From NCBI GenBank assembly GCA_021108415.1, contig JAIOQX010000003.1, forward strand, positions 1 through 64,000: a DNA stretch of 64,000 nt. The letters are read 5' to 3'. Positions within the stretch are counted from its first letter, which is position 1. Each line of letters opens with the position of its first letter. Shown here in pieces: positions 27,301 to 36,988 of the stretch. The stretch is from Acholeplasmataceae bacterium. GTDB lineage: Bacteria; Bacillota_I; Bacilli_A; Acholeplasmatales; Acholeplasmataceae. The notes beneath the pieces are model-generated. The model saw nothing but the letters and a program-made list of their open reading frames with translations. It had not been told where the DNA came from and searched no databases. The translations under genes and the position numbers were made by a program.

Positions 27301-28778
27301 TTGACCTAAACTTTTCAGGAGACTACCAATCCAAAGCACATGATTATGTTAGAGAATTAATCGGAGAAGATCATACCTTTAGAGCAGGGACAATTCAAAC
27401 TGTTGCTGAACGCAATGCTTTTGGATATGTTAAAGGATATCTAGAAGATAAAAAATTAGAAAAAAGAAATGCACAAATTGAAAGATTAGCTAAGAAAATA
27501 GAAGGCGTAAAACGCTCTACTGGACAACATCCAGGTGGTATTGTTGTAGTGCCAAAATCAAAAACAATTTATGATGTTACGCCTATTCAATATCCAGCTG
27601 ATGATACTTCAAGTGAATGGAAAACAACACATTTTGATTATCACTCTTTTGAAGATAACTTACTAAAACTTGATATTTTAGGACATGATGATCCAACGAT
27701 GATTAAGTTTTTAACAGATTATGTCAGTGAACATCCAGATGAGTTTCCATTTGATAAAGCACAAGATATTCCACTTGATGATCCAGAAGTTTATCGACTA
27801 TTTTCAGGAACTGATGTTATTGGTGTTAAACCTATAGAGATCAAAAGTGAAGTAGCATCTTATGCTATTCCAGAATTTGGAACAGCATTTACTAGACAGA
27901 TGTTAGTAGATACTAAACCAAATACATTTGCTGGTTTAGTTAAAATATCAGGATTATCTCATGGGACTGATGTTTGGCTTAAAAATGCACAATCACTTAT
28001 TAATAATCAAACAGAATATGGCAAAATATCATTTGAAGACATCATTGGGTGTAGAGATGATATTATGGTTCAATTAACTGATTTTGGATTACTACCCATT
28101 AAAGCATTTGAGATTATGGAGTTTGTTAGAAAAGGCAAACCGAGTAAAGATCCAGCTAAATGGTTAATGTATGAACAAGAAATGCGTACACACAATGTGC
28201 CAGAGTGGTATATTTGGTCAGCAAGTCAAATTAAGTATATGTTTCCTAAAGCACATGCTGCTGCATATGTGATTATGGCAATGCGCATTGCATGGTTTAA
28301 AGTGCATCAGCCATTATTATTTTATTCAGGTTTCTTTTCAAAAAGAGCTACCCAATTTGATTATGAAATGATGGTAGCTGGACCTAACGCTATTTATAAT
28401 AAATTAAATGAGTTGTCAGCACAATATAATTTAAAGGCAAAAGATGAATCATTACTTGTAACACTAGGCGCAGCCTTAGAGATGACAAAAAGAGGATTTT
28501 CATTTCTTCCTGTAAATATCCATCTATCTGATGCAACAACCTTTATCATGGAAGATAAAGGATTAAGAATGCCATTTAATTCTATAGATGGATTAGGTGT
28601 GCAAGTTGCAATCGATATTGTTGCTAAAAGAACACAAAAGGCTTTCACTTCAAGAGATGATGTAAAAAATAGAACAAAGATTAATAAAACAGTCTTTGAA
28701 AAGATGGAATCATATGGTGCATTTAAGGATTTAATTTCGGAAAATCGTGTGATTGAATCTGGTTTATTTGCACTTTAA
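24324..28778 (+). CDS. polC: DNA polymerase III alpha subunit, PolC type
   Basis: Replicative polymerase of low-GC Gram-positive bacteria and Mollicutes. In order: N-terminal and OB domains (to about 320), split PHP domain (HTHTKMSNMDGIG near 330), inserted DEDDh exonuclease (FDIETTGL, Asp418 and Glu420) and the C-family polymerase core with catalytic Asp992 and Asp994 (PDIDLNFSGD). A zinc-finger CPVCGAKL with upstream cysteines precedes the catalytic motif. Length 1484 residues is usual. Translation starts at GTG, with AGGGAG upstream and an in-frame stop adjacent. Confidence 0.97.
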   Translation: MKKDKFQLFLEQSKFSSPILNNANLEHVLVDDKSKKWTFSLILSEMIEPEVLIPFVEQLKSYFRIPKIVSKIDIDLSYKDHQKLNELACKYYDYAVIELSKEKASFLVLKNFKTIFEEGEVVVLIDKDSTYVKSYFREIIKHLKPLGINLKINYKISDALEPTKDMISKSIKAQEKVIKQREQYVQKASEPVKKTFTRKSSPKAIAIKEIPMDLYRLDQYKNQKGDTNFLIEGKISKLEIRQLTTTKLLSFVLYDDDDAIHVKNFLSRKKDISVAESLHDGDVVQVEGRAQFDTYQKDVVVFANAINFLEKTKKLERLDKAKEKRIEFHTHTKMSNMDGIGDVDQYIDQAIKWGHEAIAFTDHNALYAYPEIYKQTKNKNIKPIYGVELDFVDEKAFKITSDSDLDLPLKDQSYVVFDIETTGLSATRDKIIEIGAVKVTATSVVEKFQRFVNPNEFLSEFTTKLTSITDEMIANAPSIDDVLPEFLDFCNGSILVAHNAIFDVGHIRENAKKLNLEFDESLYIDTLNLARYFYSDKLKRFNLKAVAKYFKVKQENHHRADDDAYVTAQIWQSMLQDLSGKDIKSFKEINEAIDLKESWKHVMPYHLNVLTQTQEGYKNLFKIISDALTDHFYGGPRTLKSVLEKYRTGLLVGSGCANGDVFEIALNRGDEALKEAIEFYDYIEVQPPQAYNHLKEGLGQYADEIIEAVITKIIKYAKEKNKIVIATGDVHYLEKKDVLYREMYIRTPLVGGGIHQLNKYNEMPEQFFLTTDEMLKSFKFLDKDLAQEIVVKNTHLLNDKIEHITAFTNKLYALPDDAFVEQLGISSIAEEVKRLVYDKMAQSYGHNPHPIVTKRVTKELTSIIGNEFAANYYISHLLVKKSLEDGYLVGSRGSVGSSLVATLLEVTEVNPLKPHYRCPNGDFTVFHLTDEEKLEYGLTPEEKEFQPYFHKIQCGYDLPTHVCPVCGAKLIKDGHDIPFETFLGFEGEKVPDIDLNFSGDYQSKAHDYVRELIGEDHTFRAGTIQTVAERNAFGYVKGYLEDKKLEKRNAQIERLAKKIEGVKRSTGQHPGGIVVVPKSKTIYDVTPIQYPADDTSSEWKTTHFDYHSFEDNLLKLDILGHDDPTMIKFLTDYVSEHPDEFPFDKAQDIPLDDPEVYRLFSGTDVIGVKPIEIKSEVASYAIPEFGTAFTRQMLVDTKPNTFAGLVKISGLSHGTDVWLKNAQSLINNQTEYGKISFEDIIGCRDDIMVQLTDFGLLPIKAFEIMEFVRKGKPSKDPAKWLMYEQEMRTHNVPEWYIWSASQIKYMFPKAHAAAYVIMAMRIAWFKVHQPLLFYSGFFSKRATQFDYEMMVAGPNAIYNKLNELSAQYNLKAKDESLLVTLGAALEMTKRGFSFLPVNIHLSDATTFIMEDKGLRMPFNSIDGLGVQVAIDIVAKRTQKAFTSRDDVKNRTKINKTVFEKMESYGAFKDLISENRVIESGLFAL

Positions 28779-28796
28779 AAAATAAAGAGATATAAT
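28768..28796 (+). promoter_or_regulatory. Promoter of the Bax-inhibitor-like gene
   Basis: TTGCAC (28768-28773), 17-nt spacer, TATAAT (28791-28796). The -35 lies within the last codons of polC. Confidence 0.75.
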
Positions 28797-28820
28797 ATCA
28801 AATGTGAAGGAGTGATATTT

Positions 28821-29567
28821 ATGAGAAGTTCAAACCCCGTATTTAGTAAAATTCAAAGAGATGACACTTATGTAGATGCAGCAGAAGCAACATATGGTGG
28901 CATTACTTTAAAAACGTTAGTATTACTTTTACTAGCTGTTGCTAGTGGATTTACAGTTGTATTTTTAGCTTTCGAAGGTTATATTGGTGCAGACTCATTT
29001 ATAGGTCTTTTAATAGGATCAATGATCATTGCATTTATATCAGTCATGGTCGCTTCATTTAGTCCAAGACTTGCGATGCCGTTTTCAATCATATATGCAT
29101 TATCAGAAGGCGTCTTGTTAGGATTCATCACCGCTATATTTGAAGCAATGTATGCGGGTGTTGCAGTCACTGCTGTTGTTGCTACAATTACCATATTTGG
29201 TGTGATGTTATTCTTGTATTCAAGTAGAACAATCAGAGTCACATCAAGATTTAGAAAGATTATGTATACAGCATTATTTTCTATTTTAATTCTAGCTATT
29301 TTATTTGGATTGTTTTCATGGATTGCACCTAATTTAATTGCAAGCGTACAATTAAATGGATCTATTGCATTACTGATTACCGGAGTATTAGTTGTCTTTG
29401 GAGCATTAATGTTAACCCTTGATTTTGATCGAGCTGAATCAATTGTTGAAGGTGGCGCATCAAAACAATATGAATGGGTAGTAGCAATCGGCCTTATGGT
29501 TACAATCGTTTGGATTTATATTGAATTATTAAGATTCTTAGCAATCTTAGCTTCAAGAAGAAATTAA
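28821..29567 (+). CDS. Bax inhibitor-1-like / YccA-family membrane protein
   Basis: A 248-residue protein with about seven transmembrane helices after a 35-residue cytosolic N-terminus. The segment FSKIQRDDTYVDAAEATYGG before the first helix is typical of the bacterial Bax1-I (YccA-like) family. The ATG at 28821 is used because AAGGAGTG lies 7-8 nt upstream. It may act as a channel or modulate membrane proteases, but its role in bacteria is poorly known. It is transcribed from its own promoter. Confidence 0.8.
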   Translation: MRSSNPVFSKIQRDDTYVDAAEATYGGITLKTLVLLLLAVASGFTVVFLAFEGYIGADSFIGLLIGSMIIAFISVMVASFSPRLAMPFSIIYALSEGVLLGFITAIFEAMYAGVAVTAVVATITIFGVMLFLYSSRTIRVTSRFRKIMYTALFSILILAILFGLFSWIAPNLIASVQLNGSIALLITGVLVVFGALMLTLDFDRAESIVEGGASKQYEWVVAIGLMVTIVWIYIELLRFLAILASRRN

Positions 29568-29631
29568 ACTAAAATTACATTAAATAAAATATTAAATTTT
29601 TGATAGAACATAGTAATAAAATTTAAATTTA

Positions 29632-29810
29632 TAAGAGAGAGTGTAGGCTGGTGGAATCTACATATAAACCAATTTTATGAATTCATTCTAGAAAGATGCT
29701 AATCACATCCGTTTAATCTGCGTTAAAGATATCAAGTGCTAGGGAAACCTAGAACTAAGGTGGTACCGCGAATTTTCGTCCTTAGACATTGTCTAGGGAC
29801 TTTTATTTTT
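29632..29810 (+). promoter_or_regulatory. T-box riboswitch (tRNA-Phe), pheST leader
   Basis: The T-box sequence AAGGTGGTACCGCG lies at 29757-29770. It is followed by a terminator hairpin GTCCTTAGAC/GTCTAGGGAC (29778-29800) and a T run. Upstream stem I contains GAATTCATTC with a UUC Phe codon (29682-29684, or 29686-29688) in specifier position, followed by a purine at the first of these. Uncharged tRNA-Phe would stabilise the antiterminator and switch on pheST. Confidence 0.95.
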
Positions 29811-29829
29811 ATATAAGGAGAAAGAAAAA

Positions 29830-30849
29830 ATGAAAGAAGTATTAAGCAAACTAAAACATGAAGCATTAGAACAAATCAAAGAGATTAAAACCTTAATCAA
29901 TCTTGAAGATATCAGAGTTACTTATTTAAGTAAAAAAGGTCATATATCTTTAATGATGGGCAAGCTTAGAGAACTACCTAATGAAGAACGTCCTTCATTT
30001 GGTCAAATGGTTAATTCTGTTAAACAAGAAGTAGAATTAGCTATTTATAACAAGAAACAAATGCTAGAAGAAAAAGCACTTTTAGAAACTTTGAAAAACG
30101 AACACATCGATCCAACACTTGACGGATATCTTTATTATCAAGGGTCAACACATCCACTTAACCAAGTCATTCAAGATGTAGAAGATCTATTTGTTGGGAT
30201 GGGTTATACCGTTGAAGAAGGACCAGAATTAGAAAATGATCTATATAATTTTGAAATGATGAACTTAGATAAAGATCATCCTGCAAGAGATATGCAAGAT
30301 ACATTTTTTATTGATGATACGATGTTACTTAGAACACATACATCACCAGTTCAAGCAAGAACAATGTTAAAGATGAAAGGTAAACCTTTATCGATCATAT
30401 GTCCTGGTAAAGTTTATAGAAGAGATGATGATGATCCAACCCATTCGCATCAATTTATGCAAATTGAAGGATTAGTCATAGATACAAATATTACATTTGC
30501 ACATTTAAAAGATGCACTTTTAACAATGTGCCAACATCTATTTGGGCATGATCGTGAAATTAGATTAAGACCATCTTATTTTCCTTTTACTGAACCAAGT
30601 GTAGAAGTTGATGTTTCTTACATCAAAAAAGATGGGACAAAAGGATATATAGAAATATTAGGTGCAGGTTTAGTTCATCCAAATGTCTTAAAAATGGGTG
30701 GGTATGATCCAAAAGTTTATAAAGGCTATGCATTTGGAATCGGTGTAGAAAGAATTGCGATTCTAAAATATAAGATAGATGATATTAGACATTTTTATAT
30801 GAATGATATTAGATTTTTAAACCAGTTTAAAGGAGTTGACAAATCATGA
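29830..30849 (+). CDS. pheS: Phenylalanyl-tRNA synthetase alpha subunit
   Basis: Catalytic subunit of the class II heterotetramer that charges tRNA-Phe. An N-terminal coiled coil (about 1-85) precedes the catalytic domain, with motifs [27 protein letters not shown] and [12 protein letters not shown]. Length 339 is standard. AAGGAG precedes the ATG. It is under T-box control and overlaps pheT by 4 bp. Confidence 0.97.
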   Translation: MKEVLSKLKHEALEQIKEIKTLINLEDIRVTYLSKKGHISLMMGKLRELPNEERPSFGQMVNSVKQEVELAIYNKKQMLEEKALLETLKNEHIDPTLDGYLYYQGSTHPLNQVIQDVEDLFVGMGYTVEEGPELENDLYNFEMMNLDKDHPARDMQDTFFIDDTMLLRTHTSPVQARTMLKMKGKPLSIICPGKVYRRDDDDPTHSHQFMQIEGLVIDTNITFAHLKDALLTMCQHLFGHDREIRLRPSYFPFTEPSVEVDVSYIKKDGTKGYIEILGAGLVHPNVLKMGGYDPKVYKGYAFGIGVERIAILKYKIDDIRHFYMNDIRFLNQFKGVDKS

Positions 30850-33203
30850 TTATTACACAAAATATGCTTAAAAACTGGATTGAAATTCCTGAAAACATTC
30901 TTGAGTTAACCAATCAAAAAATTATTGAAGTTGAAAATTTTGAGATGTTAAACACATCTACAAATCTAGTTGTAGGAAAAGTTTTAACCTGCACGCCTCA
31001 TCCAAATTCTGATCATTTAAACTTAACGACAGTAGATCTTGGAGATAGAATCGAAAAAATTGTATGTGGTGCACCTAACGTTGCAAAAGATCAATACGTA
31101 ATTGTTGCACAAGTAGGTAGTGTACTTCCTGGTGATTTTGTAATCAAAAAATCAGTCATTAGAGGAGAAGAATCTAATGGGATGATCTGTTCGCTTAAAG
31201 AATTAGGCATTGATGAATCTTTAATTCCAGATGATTTTAGTGATGGTATTTATAACTTTAATTCACCTAAAAAAATTGGATCTCATGCCCTAGAAGCACT
31301 TAGCTTAGAAGGATGGACAATGACTTTAGGTTTAACGCCTAATCGTGGAGATTTATTATCAATTTATGGATTTGCATTAGACCTTGGATCACTTACCAAT
31401 CAAAAAGTAAAAGAACCTAAATTTAATATTGTTGAATCAAGTAAAGAAAACAAAGTAAAAGTAGAGATAAAAACAGAGGGATGCTTAAGATATCATGCTA
31501 GAGAGTTTTCTAATTTAAACATTAAAGAATCACCATGGTGGTTAAAATCAGCATTATTAGCACATGATATTAAACCAATTAATAATGTAGTAGATATATC
31601 AAATTATGTCTTAATTGAATATGGTACGCCTCTACATATGTTTGATCAAAATAAAGTTAAAACAGATCATATCATTGTAAGAGATGCAAATGAAGGCGAG
31701 AAAGTGACTACATTAGATGAAGTCAAAAGAGTTTTATCAAAAGATGATGTCGTCATTACCAATGGTTTAGAAGTCATTGCCATAGGTGGCGTGATGGGTC
31801 TAGAAAACTCAATGATAGATGATCAAACAACTCAAGTAATCTTAGAAGCAGCTTTATTTGATCCTAAACAAATTGCAAAAACATCTAAAAGATTAAATCT
31901 AAAAAGTGATTCATCTTTAAGATTTGAACGAGGTATCGATGAAAATCGTGTCATCCAAGGATTAGAGCGTGCAAGCGAGTTGTTAGTAGAATTAGCAGAT
32001 GCAGTCGTATCTAAAGGCATAACGACTGTGATTAAGAGTAAACAAAAACATGCAGTCATTAAAGTTGATAAAAACTACTTTAATGAATCTCTTGGTGTAG
32101 ATATAAAAGAAAAAGAATTATTAACGTATTTTAAAAATTATCATTATGAAGTTAAACAAGAAGACAACATATATATCATCACACCACCAACTTATCGTCT
32201 AGATTTAGAAATAGATGCAGATATTTTAGAAGAAGTTGCAAGAATGTTTGGTCTAAATAATATTCCAATGACAAAACATTTAAGTAAAACAAGTGGTTCA
32301 CTAACGCATAAACAAAAATTAACAAGATCATTTAGACATGATCTAGCAGCAATCGGTTTAAATGAAATCATCTCATATACATTAATTGATCCCAATGATG
32401 TTTATAGATATGCACAATTAGGTAAACCCGTTTCAATTTTAATGCCGTTATCAGAAGATAAAAAAACATTAAGACAAAGCTTAGCACACGGCCTATTACA
32501 AACGATTGCTTATAATCAAAAACGTCAAATGGAGTCTGTCCATATATTTGAAATCGGACATGTCTTTGCACAAGGCTTAGAAAAGACTCATATAGGTATT
32601 GCGATGAGTGGTGTTTGGCATCAATCTTATTGGCAAAAAGAAAGTTTAAAAACAGATTTTTACGTCTTAAAAGGTATCTTAGATAAACTTACTCAACAAA
32701 TAGGTATCAATTTAACATACCAAGCATCTGATGTACATGAAAAACTACATCCATATAGACAAGCTGATATTCTTTTAAATGATAAAGTTATTGGATATAT
32801 GGGACAAGTTCATCCAAGTGAACAAAAAGCATTAGATATTAATCAAACTTATATTGCTGAACTTGATTTTGAAGAACTATTAAAGACAAACTTAAATGTA
32901 GAATTTGAAACTATTTCTAAATATCCTAATATTTCAAGAGATCTTGCAATAGTAGTTGATCAAAGCATAAGTGCTCAAAGTCTAAAGGATATGATCGCAC
33001 AAACACTTAGAAAACAATTAGTATCTCTTCATGTATTTGATGTCTATGAAGGATCTCATATCCAAAAAGGAATGAAATCTATTGCATTTAATTTAGTGTT
33101 TAATGATCCAACAAAAACACTAGAGACAGATGAAGTAGATAAAATGATGAAAAAAGTGATATCAAGACTTAGCTATGAATTCAAAGCTGAGGTAAGAAAA
33201 TAA
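30846..33203 (+). CDS. pheT: Phenylalanyl-tRNA synthetase beta subunit
   Basis: Structural and editing subunit of PheRS. Domains in order: EMAP-type tRNA-binding fold (about 39-145, [20 protein letters not shown]), B3/B4 editing domain, B5, catalytic-like core and a C-terminal anticodon-binding FDX-ACB domain (about 695-785, [14 protein letters not shown]). The 785 residues are full length. AAAGGAG precedes the start inside pheS, indicating coupled translation. Confidence 0.97.
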   Translation: MIITQNMLKNWIEIPENILELTNQKIIEVENFEMLNTSTNLVVGKVLTCTPHPNSDHLNLTTVDLGDRIEKIVCGAPNVAKDQYVIVAQVGSVLPGDFVIKKSVIRGEESNGMICSLKELGIDESLIPDDFSDGIYNFNSPKKIGSHALEALSLEGWTMTLGLTPNRGDLLSIYGFALDLGSLTNQKVKEPKFNIVESSKENKVKVEIKTEGCLRYHAREFSNLNIKESPWWLKSALLAHDIKPINNVVDISNYVLIEYGTPLHMFDQNKVKTDHIIVRDANEGEKVTTLDEVKRVLSKDDVVITNGLEVIAIGGVMGLENSMIDDQTTQVILEAALFDPKQIAKTSKRLNLKSDSSLRFERGIDENRVIQGLERASELLVELADAVVSKGITTVIKSKQKHAVIKVDKNYFNESLGVDIKEKELLTYFKNYHYEVKQEDNIYIITPPTYRLDLEIDADILEEVARMFGLNNIPMTKHLSKTSGSLTHKQKLTRSFRHDLAAIGLNEIISYTLIDPNDVYRYAQLGKPVSILMPLSEDKKTLRQSLAHGLLQTIAYNQKRQMESVHIFEIGHVFAQGLEKTHIGIAMSGVWHQSYWQKESLKTDFYVLKGILDKLTQQIGINLTYQASDVHEKLHPYRQADILLNDKVIGYMGQVHPSEQKALDINQTYIAELDFEELLKTNLNVEFETISKYPNISRDLAIVVDQSISAQSLKDMIAQTLRKQLVSLHVFDVYEGSHIQKGMKSIAFNLVFNDPTKTLETDEVDKMMKKVISRLSYEFKAEVRK

Positions 33204-33226
33204 ACCTAAATCTTTTAGGTTTTTTT
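33202..33226 (+). terminator. Terminator of pheST
   Basis: AAACCTAAA/TTTTAGGTTT stem followed by a T run, starting at the pheT stop. Confidence 0.85.
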
Positions 33227-33270
33227 CTTGTTTAAACAAAAATCGTGTATAATACATAGTAGGTGATAAC

Positions 33271-34287
33271 ATGTTAATTTATGATTTAACAAAAGAAGAA
33301 ATAATTACATTTTTAAAAGACAATGGCTATAAAAAATATAGAGCTGAACAGCTCTGGCATTGGCTTTATATTCAAAAGATTCAAAATTTTAATGAGATCA
33401 ATAATATGCCTAAAGAAATCATTGAGCTTGTCAGCAAAACTTACACTTTAAGTGCATTAGAACTTGTTCTAAAGCATGAAAGTCAAGATGGCACGCTTAA
33501 ATGCTTATATAGTTTGCATGATGGCCATTTGATTGAATCTGTGTTAATGAGACAGCATTATGGCAACAGCATTTGTGTAACTACACAAGTTGGGTGCAAT
33601 ATTGGATGTTCTTTTTGTGCATCTGGACAATTAAAGAAGAAAAGAGATTTAACCGCTGGTGAAATCATTGCACAAGTGATTCAAACAGAGTTATTATTAA
33701 AGGAACGTATTAATTATATTGTAGTGATGGGTATTGGTGAACCATTTGATAATTACGATAATCTTTTAAAGTTTTTTAAGACCATTAATGATCCAAAGGG
33801 ATTATCAATTGGGGCAAGACATATCACAGTTTCAACAAGTGGTATCGTCGATAAGATTAAAGAGTTTGCTCACTTTGATATGCAAGTTAATTTAGCAATT
33901 AGTTTACATGCTCCAAATAATGAAATTCGAACAAAACTAATGAAAATTAATCAAGCATTTCCAATTGAAGATGTTATTGAAGCAATCAAATACTATCTAA
34001 AACAAACCAATCGAAGAGTAACCATTGAATACATCATGATTGATGGATTAAATGATACGCCTAAAGTGGCTTTAGAGCTTGTTCAAAGACTTAGGGGACT
34101 TAATGTGTATGTGAACTTGATTCCGTATAACGAAGTCTTAGAAGCACCATATAAGCGTTCTGAAAGAGAAGCACAATTAAGATTTTATGATATATTAAAA
34201 CAACACAATATCCAAGTGACTTTAAGAAAAGAACAAGGGCATGATATTAATGCAGCTTGTGGCCAATTAAGAAGTCAACATTTATAG
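33271..34287 (+). CDS. rlmN: 23S rRNA / tRNA adenine C2-methyltransferase
   Basis: Radical SAM enzyme that methylates A2503 of 23S rRNA and A37 of some tRNAs. The cluster motif CNIGCSFC gives Cys109, Cys113 and Cys116. The C-terminal NAACGQLR carries the catalytic cysteine. Length 338 is usual. A -10-like TATAAT is at 33248-33253. It heads a group with rsgA, rpe and thiN; in Bacillus and many relatives the phosphatase-kinase pair prpC-prkC lies between rlmN and rsgA, but here only 9 bp separate them. Confidence 0.96.
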   Translation: MLIYDLTKEEIITFLKDNGYKKYRAEQLWHWLYIQKIQNFNEINNMPKEIIELVSKTYTLSALELVLKHESQDGTLKCLYSLHDGHLIESVLMRQHYGNSICVTTQVGCNIGCSFCASGQLKKKRDLTAGEIIAQVIQTELLLKERINYIVVMGIGEPFDNYDNLLKFFKTINDPKGLSIGARHITVSTSGIVDKIKEFAHFDMQVNLAISLHAPNNEIRTKLMKINQAFPIEDVIEAIKYYLKQTNRRVTIEYIMIDGLNDTPKVALELVQRLRGLNVYVNLIPYNEVLEAPYKRSEREAQLRFYDILKQHNIQVTLRKEQGHDINAACGQLRSQHL

Positions 34288-34296
34288 GAGGATCTA

Positions 34297-35253
34297 TTGA
34301 AAAAAGGATTTATAAAAAAACAAATCGCAAATCAATATACAGTCATTGATGACGTGACTCAATCTGAAATTATATGTCAAGCAAGAGGTAAATTCAGATA
34401 TATGAAAGTCAATGAGGAAAGTCAGTTTAATAAACAACTTACTAAACGAACTAAAAAAGAGACTAAAGTATTACAAATTAGTCCTAAAGTAGGGGATCAA
34501 GTTTATTATGATGATAGAGAAGATCAAGTTTTAATTACTGAAATTCTACCTCGCAAAAATGAACTGATTAGACCTGATGTCGCAAATATCGACCAAGTTT
34601 TATTGGTGTTTTCAGCGGTTAATCCTGATTTTAGTTTTAATTTATTAGATAAATTTTTAATCATTTTAAATCAAGAAAATTTAACACCAGTACTTATTAT
34701 TTCAAAAATCGATTTAATTGAGGAAACTCAATTAGACCAATTAAAAAAAGATATGCTATATTATGAAAGCATGGGATATGATGTTTATTATGTCAATAGT
34801 AAACAAGCTATTGGTATTGATGTCCTAGCTCATATATTTAAAGATAAAATAACAGTTTTAGCAGGACAAACAGGTGTTGGTAAATCGACGCTTTTAAATG
34901 CTTTAATGCCTGAATTAGGCTTAAAAACACAAGAGATATCTAAAGCTTTAGGTAGAGGTAAACATACAACTAGACATACTGAATTATATGAATATAATCA
35001 AGGGTTTATTGTTGATACACCAGGTTTTTCAAAAATAGAATTTAAAATCTTTCATAAAGAAGATTTAAAATCTTTTTATCCTGATTTTGTAGATTACTCT
35101 AAAAACTGCAAGTTTAAAGGAAATTGTAATCATATACATGAGCCTGGATGCATGGTCAAACAAGCTGTAGAAGATGATGAGATATTGTTTTCTAGATATG
35201 AAAATTATTTAAAGTTTTATAAAGAAATCGAGACACAAAAAGATAAATATTAA
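34297..35253 (+). CDS. rsgA: Ribosome small-subunit-dependent GTPase A
   Basis: Circularly permuted GTPase that helps mature the 30S subunit. An N-terminal OB domain is followed by G4 (ISKIDL), G1 (GQTGVGKSTLLN) and G3 (DTPGFS), in the permuted order, then a zinc site (CKFKGNCNHIHEPGC). The start is TTG, chosen because AGGAGG lies 5-6 nt upstream and no ATG fits. The 318 residues are slightly longer than usual. Confidence 0.95.
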   Translation: MKKGFIKKQIANQYTVIDDVTQSEIICQARGKFRYMKVNEESQFNKQLTKRTKKETKVLQISPKVGDQVYYDDREDQVLITEILPRKNELIRPDVANIDQVLLVFSAVNPDFSFNLLDKFLIILNQENLTPVLIISKIDLIEETQLDQLKKDMLYYESMGYDVYYVNSKQAIGIDVLAHIFKDKITVLAGQTGVGKSTLLNALMPELGLKTQEISKALGRGKHTTRHTELYEYNQGFIVDTPGFSKIEFKIFHKEDLKSFYPDFVDYSKNCKFKGNCNHIHEPGCMVKQAVEDDEILFSRYENYLKFYKEIETQKDKY

Positions 35254-35266
35254 AGGAAGTGAAGAG

Positions 35267-35896
35267 ATGTTAATTGCACCCTCTATATTAACTGCTAATT
35301 TTGCTAAATTAGAAGAAGAACTGATAAAAATAGAAACAGCTGATAAAATCCATTTAGATGTTATGGATGGACATTTTGTCCCAAATATATCGTTTGGACC
35401 ACATATCGCAAGATCTATCTCAAAGGTGTCTAAGCTACCATTAGATATTCATTTAATGGTCACAGATCCCCTTTTTTGGATTGATCAATTCGTGTTTTCA
35501 AACACAGAATATTTAACCATTCATGTGGAAGCAAACGATGTGAAAGAGACTATTAAAAAGATAAAACAAGCAAATGTAAAGGTAGGTATATCTTTAAAAC
35601 CAAAAACTAAAGTATACGATATAATCCCTTATTTAAGCCAATGTGATTTAGTGTTGGTAATGACTGTAGAGCCTGGATTTGGTGGACAATCGTTTATGAC
35701 TGAGATGATGGATAAAGTCGTTGAATTGGTTAAATTGAGAGAAGAAAAAGGATTAGATTTCTTAATTGAAGTTGATGGTGGAATTTCTGATCAAACGATA
35801 GACATATGTAAAAAAAGTGGAGTCGATATGGCTGTAGCGGGTTCTTATATCTTTAATCATAAAGATCCAATAGAAGCTATCAAATCACTTAAATGA
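35267..35896 (+). CDS. rpe: Ribulose-phosphate 3-epimerase
   Basis: Interconverts ribulose-5-phosphate and xylulose-5-phosphate in the pentose phosphate pathway. TIM barrel of 209 residues with metal-binding motifs HLDVMDGHFVPN and DIHLMV, and the phosphate-binding VDGGI. AAAGGAAG precedes the ATG. The stop overlaps the start of thiN by 4 bp. Confidence 0.96.
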   Translation: MLIAPSILTANFAKLEEELIKIETADKIHLDVMDGHFVPNISFGPHIARSISKVSKLPLDIHLMVTDPLFWIDQFVFSNTEYLTIHVEANDVKETIKKIKQANVKVGISLKPKTKVYDIIPYLSQCDLVLVMTVEPGFGGQSFMTEMMDKVVELVKLREEKGLDFLIEVDGGISDQTIDICKKSGVDMAVAGSYIFNHKDPIEAIKSLK

Positions 35897-36501
35897 GAGT
35901 CTTAATTGTTGTACATCCGGTGCCTAAGGATATAAAAAAAATCATCTCATTAAATGATGATGATTATATCATTGCAGTCGATCAAGCAGTGCTTGCTTTA
36001 TACAAACAAAGAATCAATATAGATCTTGCGATTGGTGATTTTGATTCCTTGACCAATGATGGTGTACTTACTAAACTAAATGTTAAAAGATTAAATCCTA
36101 TTAAAGATGAAACAGACACCTTTGCAGCTCTTGTTGAAGCAGAAAAGCTAAACCCAGATCAAATGATTATGATTGGTGGTATCGGTGGTAACAGAATAGA
36201 ACATTTTATGGCACATTTGTTGTTATTTGATAGATTTAATAAATTAAAAATCATCAATGATCTTAGTGAAATATTTATGCTTGAAAACGAGAATAAAAAA
36301 ATCGACTATAAAGGGTATATATCCATTTTTGCATATGATCATGCAGTTATAACTTTAAAGGGGTTTAAGTATCCTTTAGATGCTTATGAACTTACAGCAT
36401 ATGATCCACTTGGCATCAGTAATGAAATTATAGATGATCATGCGAGTATTTGTGTTAAAGAAGGACGTGTGATTGTTGTTTTATCAAAAGTCGATAGATA
36501 A
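35893..36501 (+). CDS. thiN: Thiamine pyrophosphokinase
   Basis: Converts thiamine plus ATP to thiamine diphosphate, the cofactor of transketolase. The N-terminal catalytic domain shows AIGDFDSL and DETDTFAAL, typical of the family, followed by a small C-terminal thiamine-binding domain. Length 202 is normal. It overlaps rpe by 4 bp, as in other Firmicutes, so the genes are coupled. Confidence 0.93.
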   Translation: MRVLIVVHPVPKDIKKIISLNDDDYIIAVDQAVLALYKQRINIDLAIGDFDSLTNDGVLTKLNVKRLNPIKDETDTFAALVEAEKLNPDQMIMIGGIGGNRIEHFMAHLLLFDRFNKLKIINDLSEIFMLENENKKIDYKGYISIFAYDHAVITLKGFKYPLDAYELTAYDPLGISNEIIDDHASICVKEGRVIVVLSKVDR

Positions 36502-36507
36502 AAAAAT

Positions 36508-36530
36508 AAAAGGCTAATAGCCTTTTTATT
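36508..36530. terminator. Bidirectional terminator between thiN and rpmB
   Basis: AAAAGGCT/AGCCTTTT stem with a 3-nt loop between convergent genes, T-rich on both outgoing strands. Confidence 0.8.
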
Positions 36531-36532
36531 TT

Positions 36533-36721
36533 TTAAACGCGCTCTAAATTATTCTTTTTTAACGCTCTTGCAGACACTTTAACTTTTATGATCTTGCCAT
36601 TTTCGTCTTTAATACGAACTGTTTGAAGATTACTCTTCCAAGTACGGCGAGTTGCATTTAAAGCATGACTGCGTTTGTTTCCAAAAACTGTCTTTTTTCC
36701 TGTTACATAACATGTAGCCAT
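36533..36721 (-). CDS. rpmB: 50S ribosomal protein L28
   Basis: A 62-residue ribosomal protein starting [20 protein letters not shown]. The ATG at 36721 has TAGGAGTGAG upstream; a frame extending nine codons further has no good start context. The zinc-type Cys pattern is absent, as in many L28 proteins of this group. Divergent from the fakA gene. Confidence 0.94.
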   Translation of the reverse strand: MATCYVTGKKTVFGNKRSHALNATRRTWKSNLQTVRIKDENGKIIKVKVSARALKKNNLERV

Positions 36722-36988
36722 ATTCTCACTCCTAACTGCACAATTCAATTTAACATATAATGATTAAAATTGCAACAACTAAGTGCATAAAAATGTGATT
36801 TTTACGTAATTAATAGTATTATATGAATATATGATATAATATAAGTGATTTTAAATAGACTTTATAGCGTTGCTTTTTGGTTTCAATGATGCTATACTGT
36901 TAAAGTATTTATTTGAATTATGAAATAAAAATGAAATTAATTGAAACATATAGATAAGCATTTTACCAAAAATATGAGGAGGATCAAT

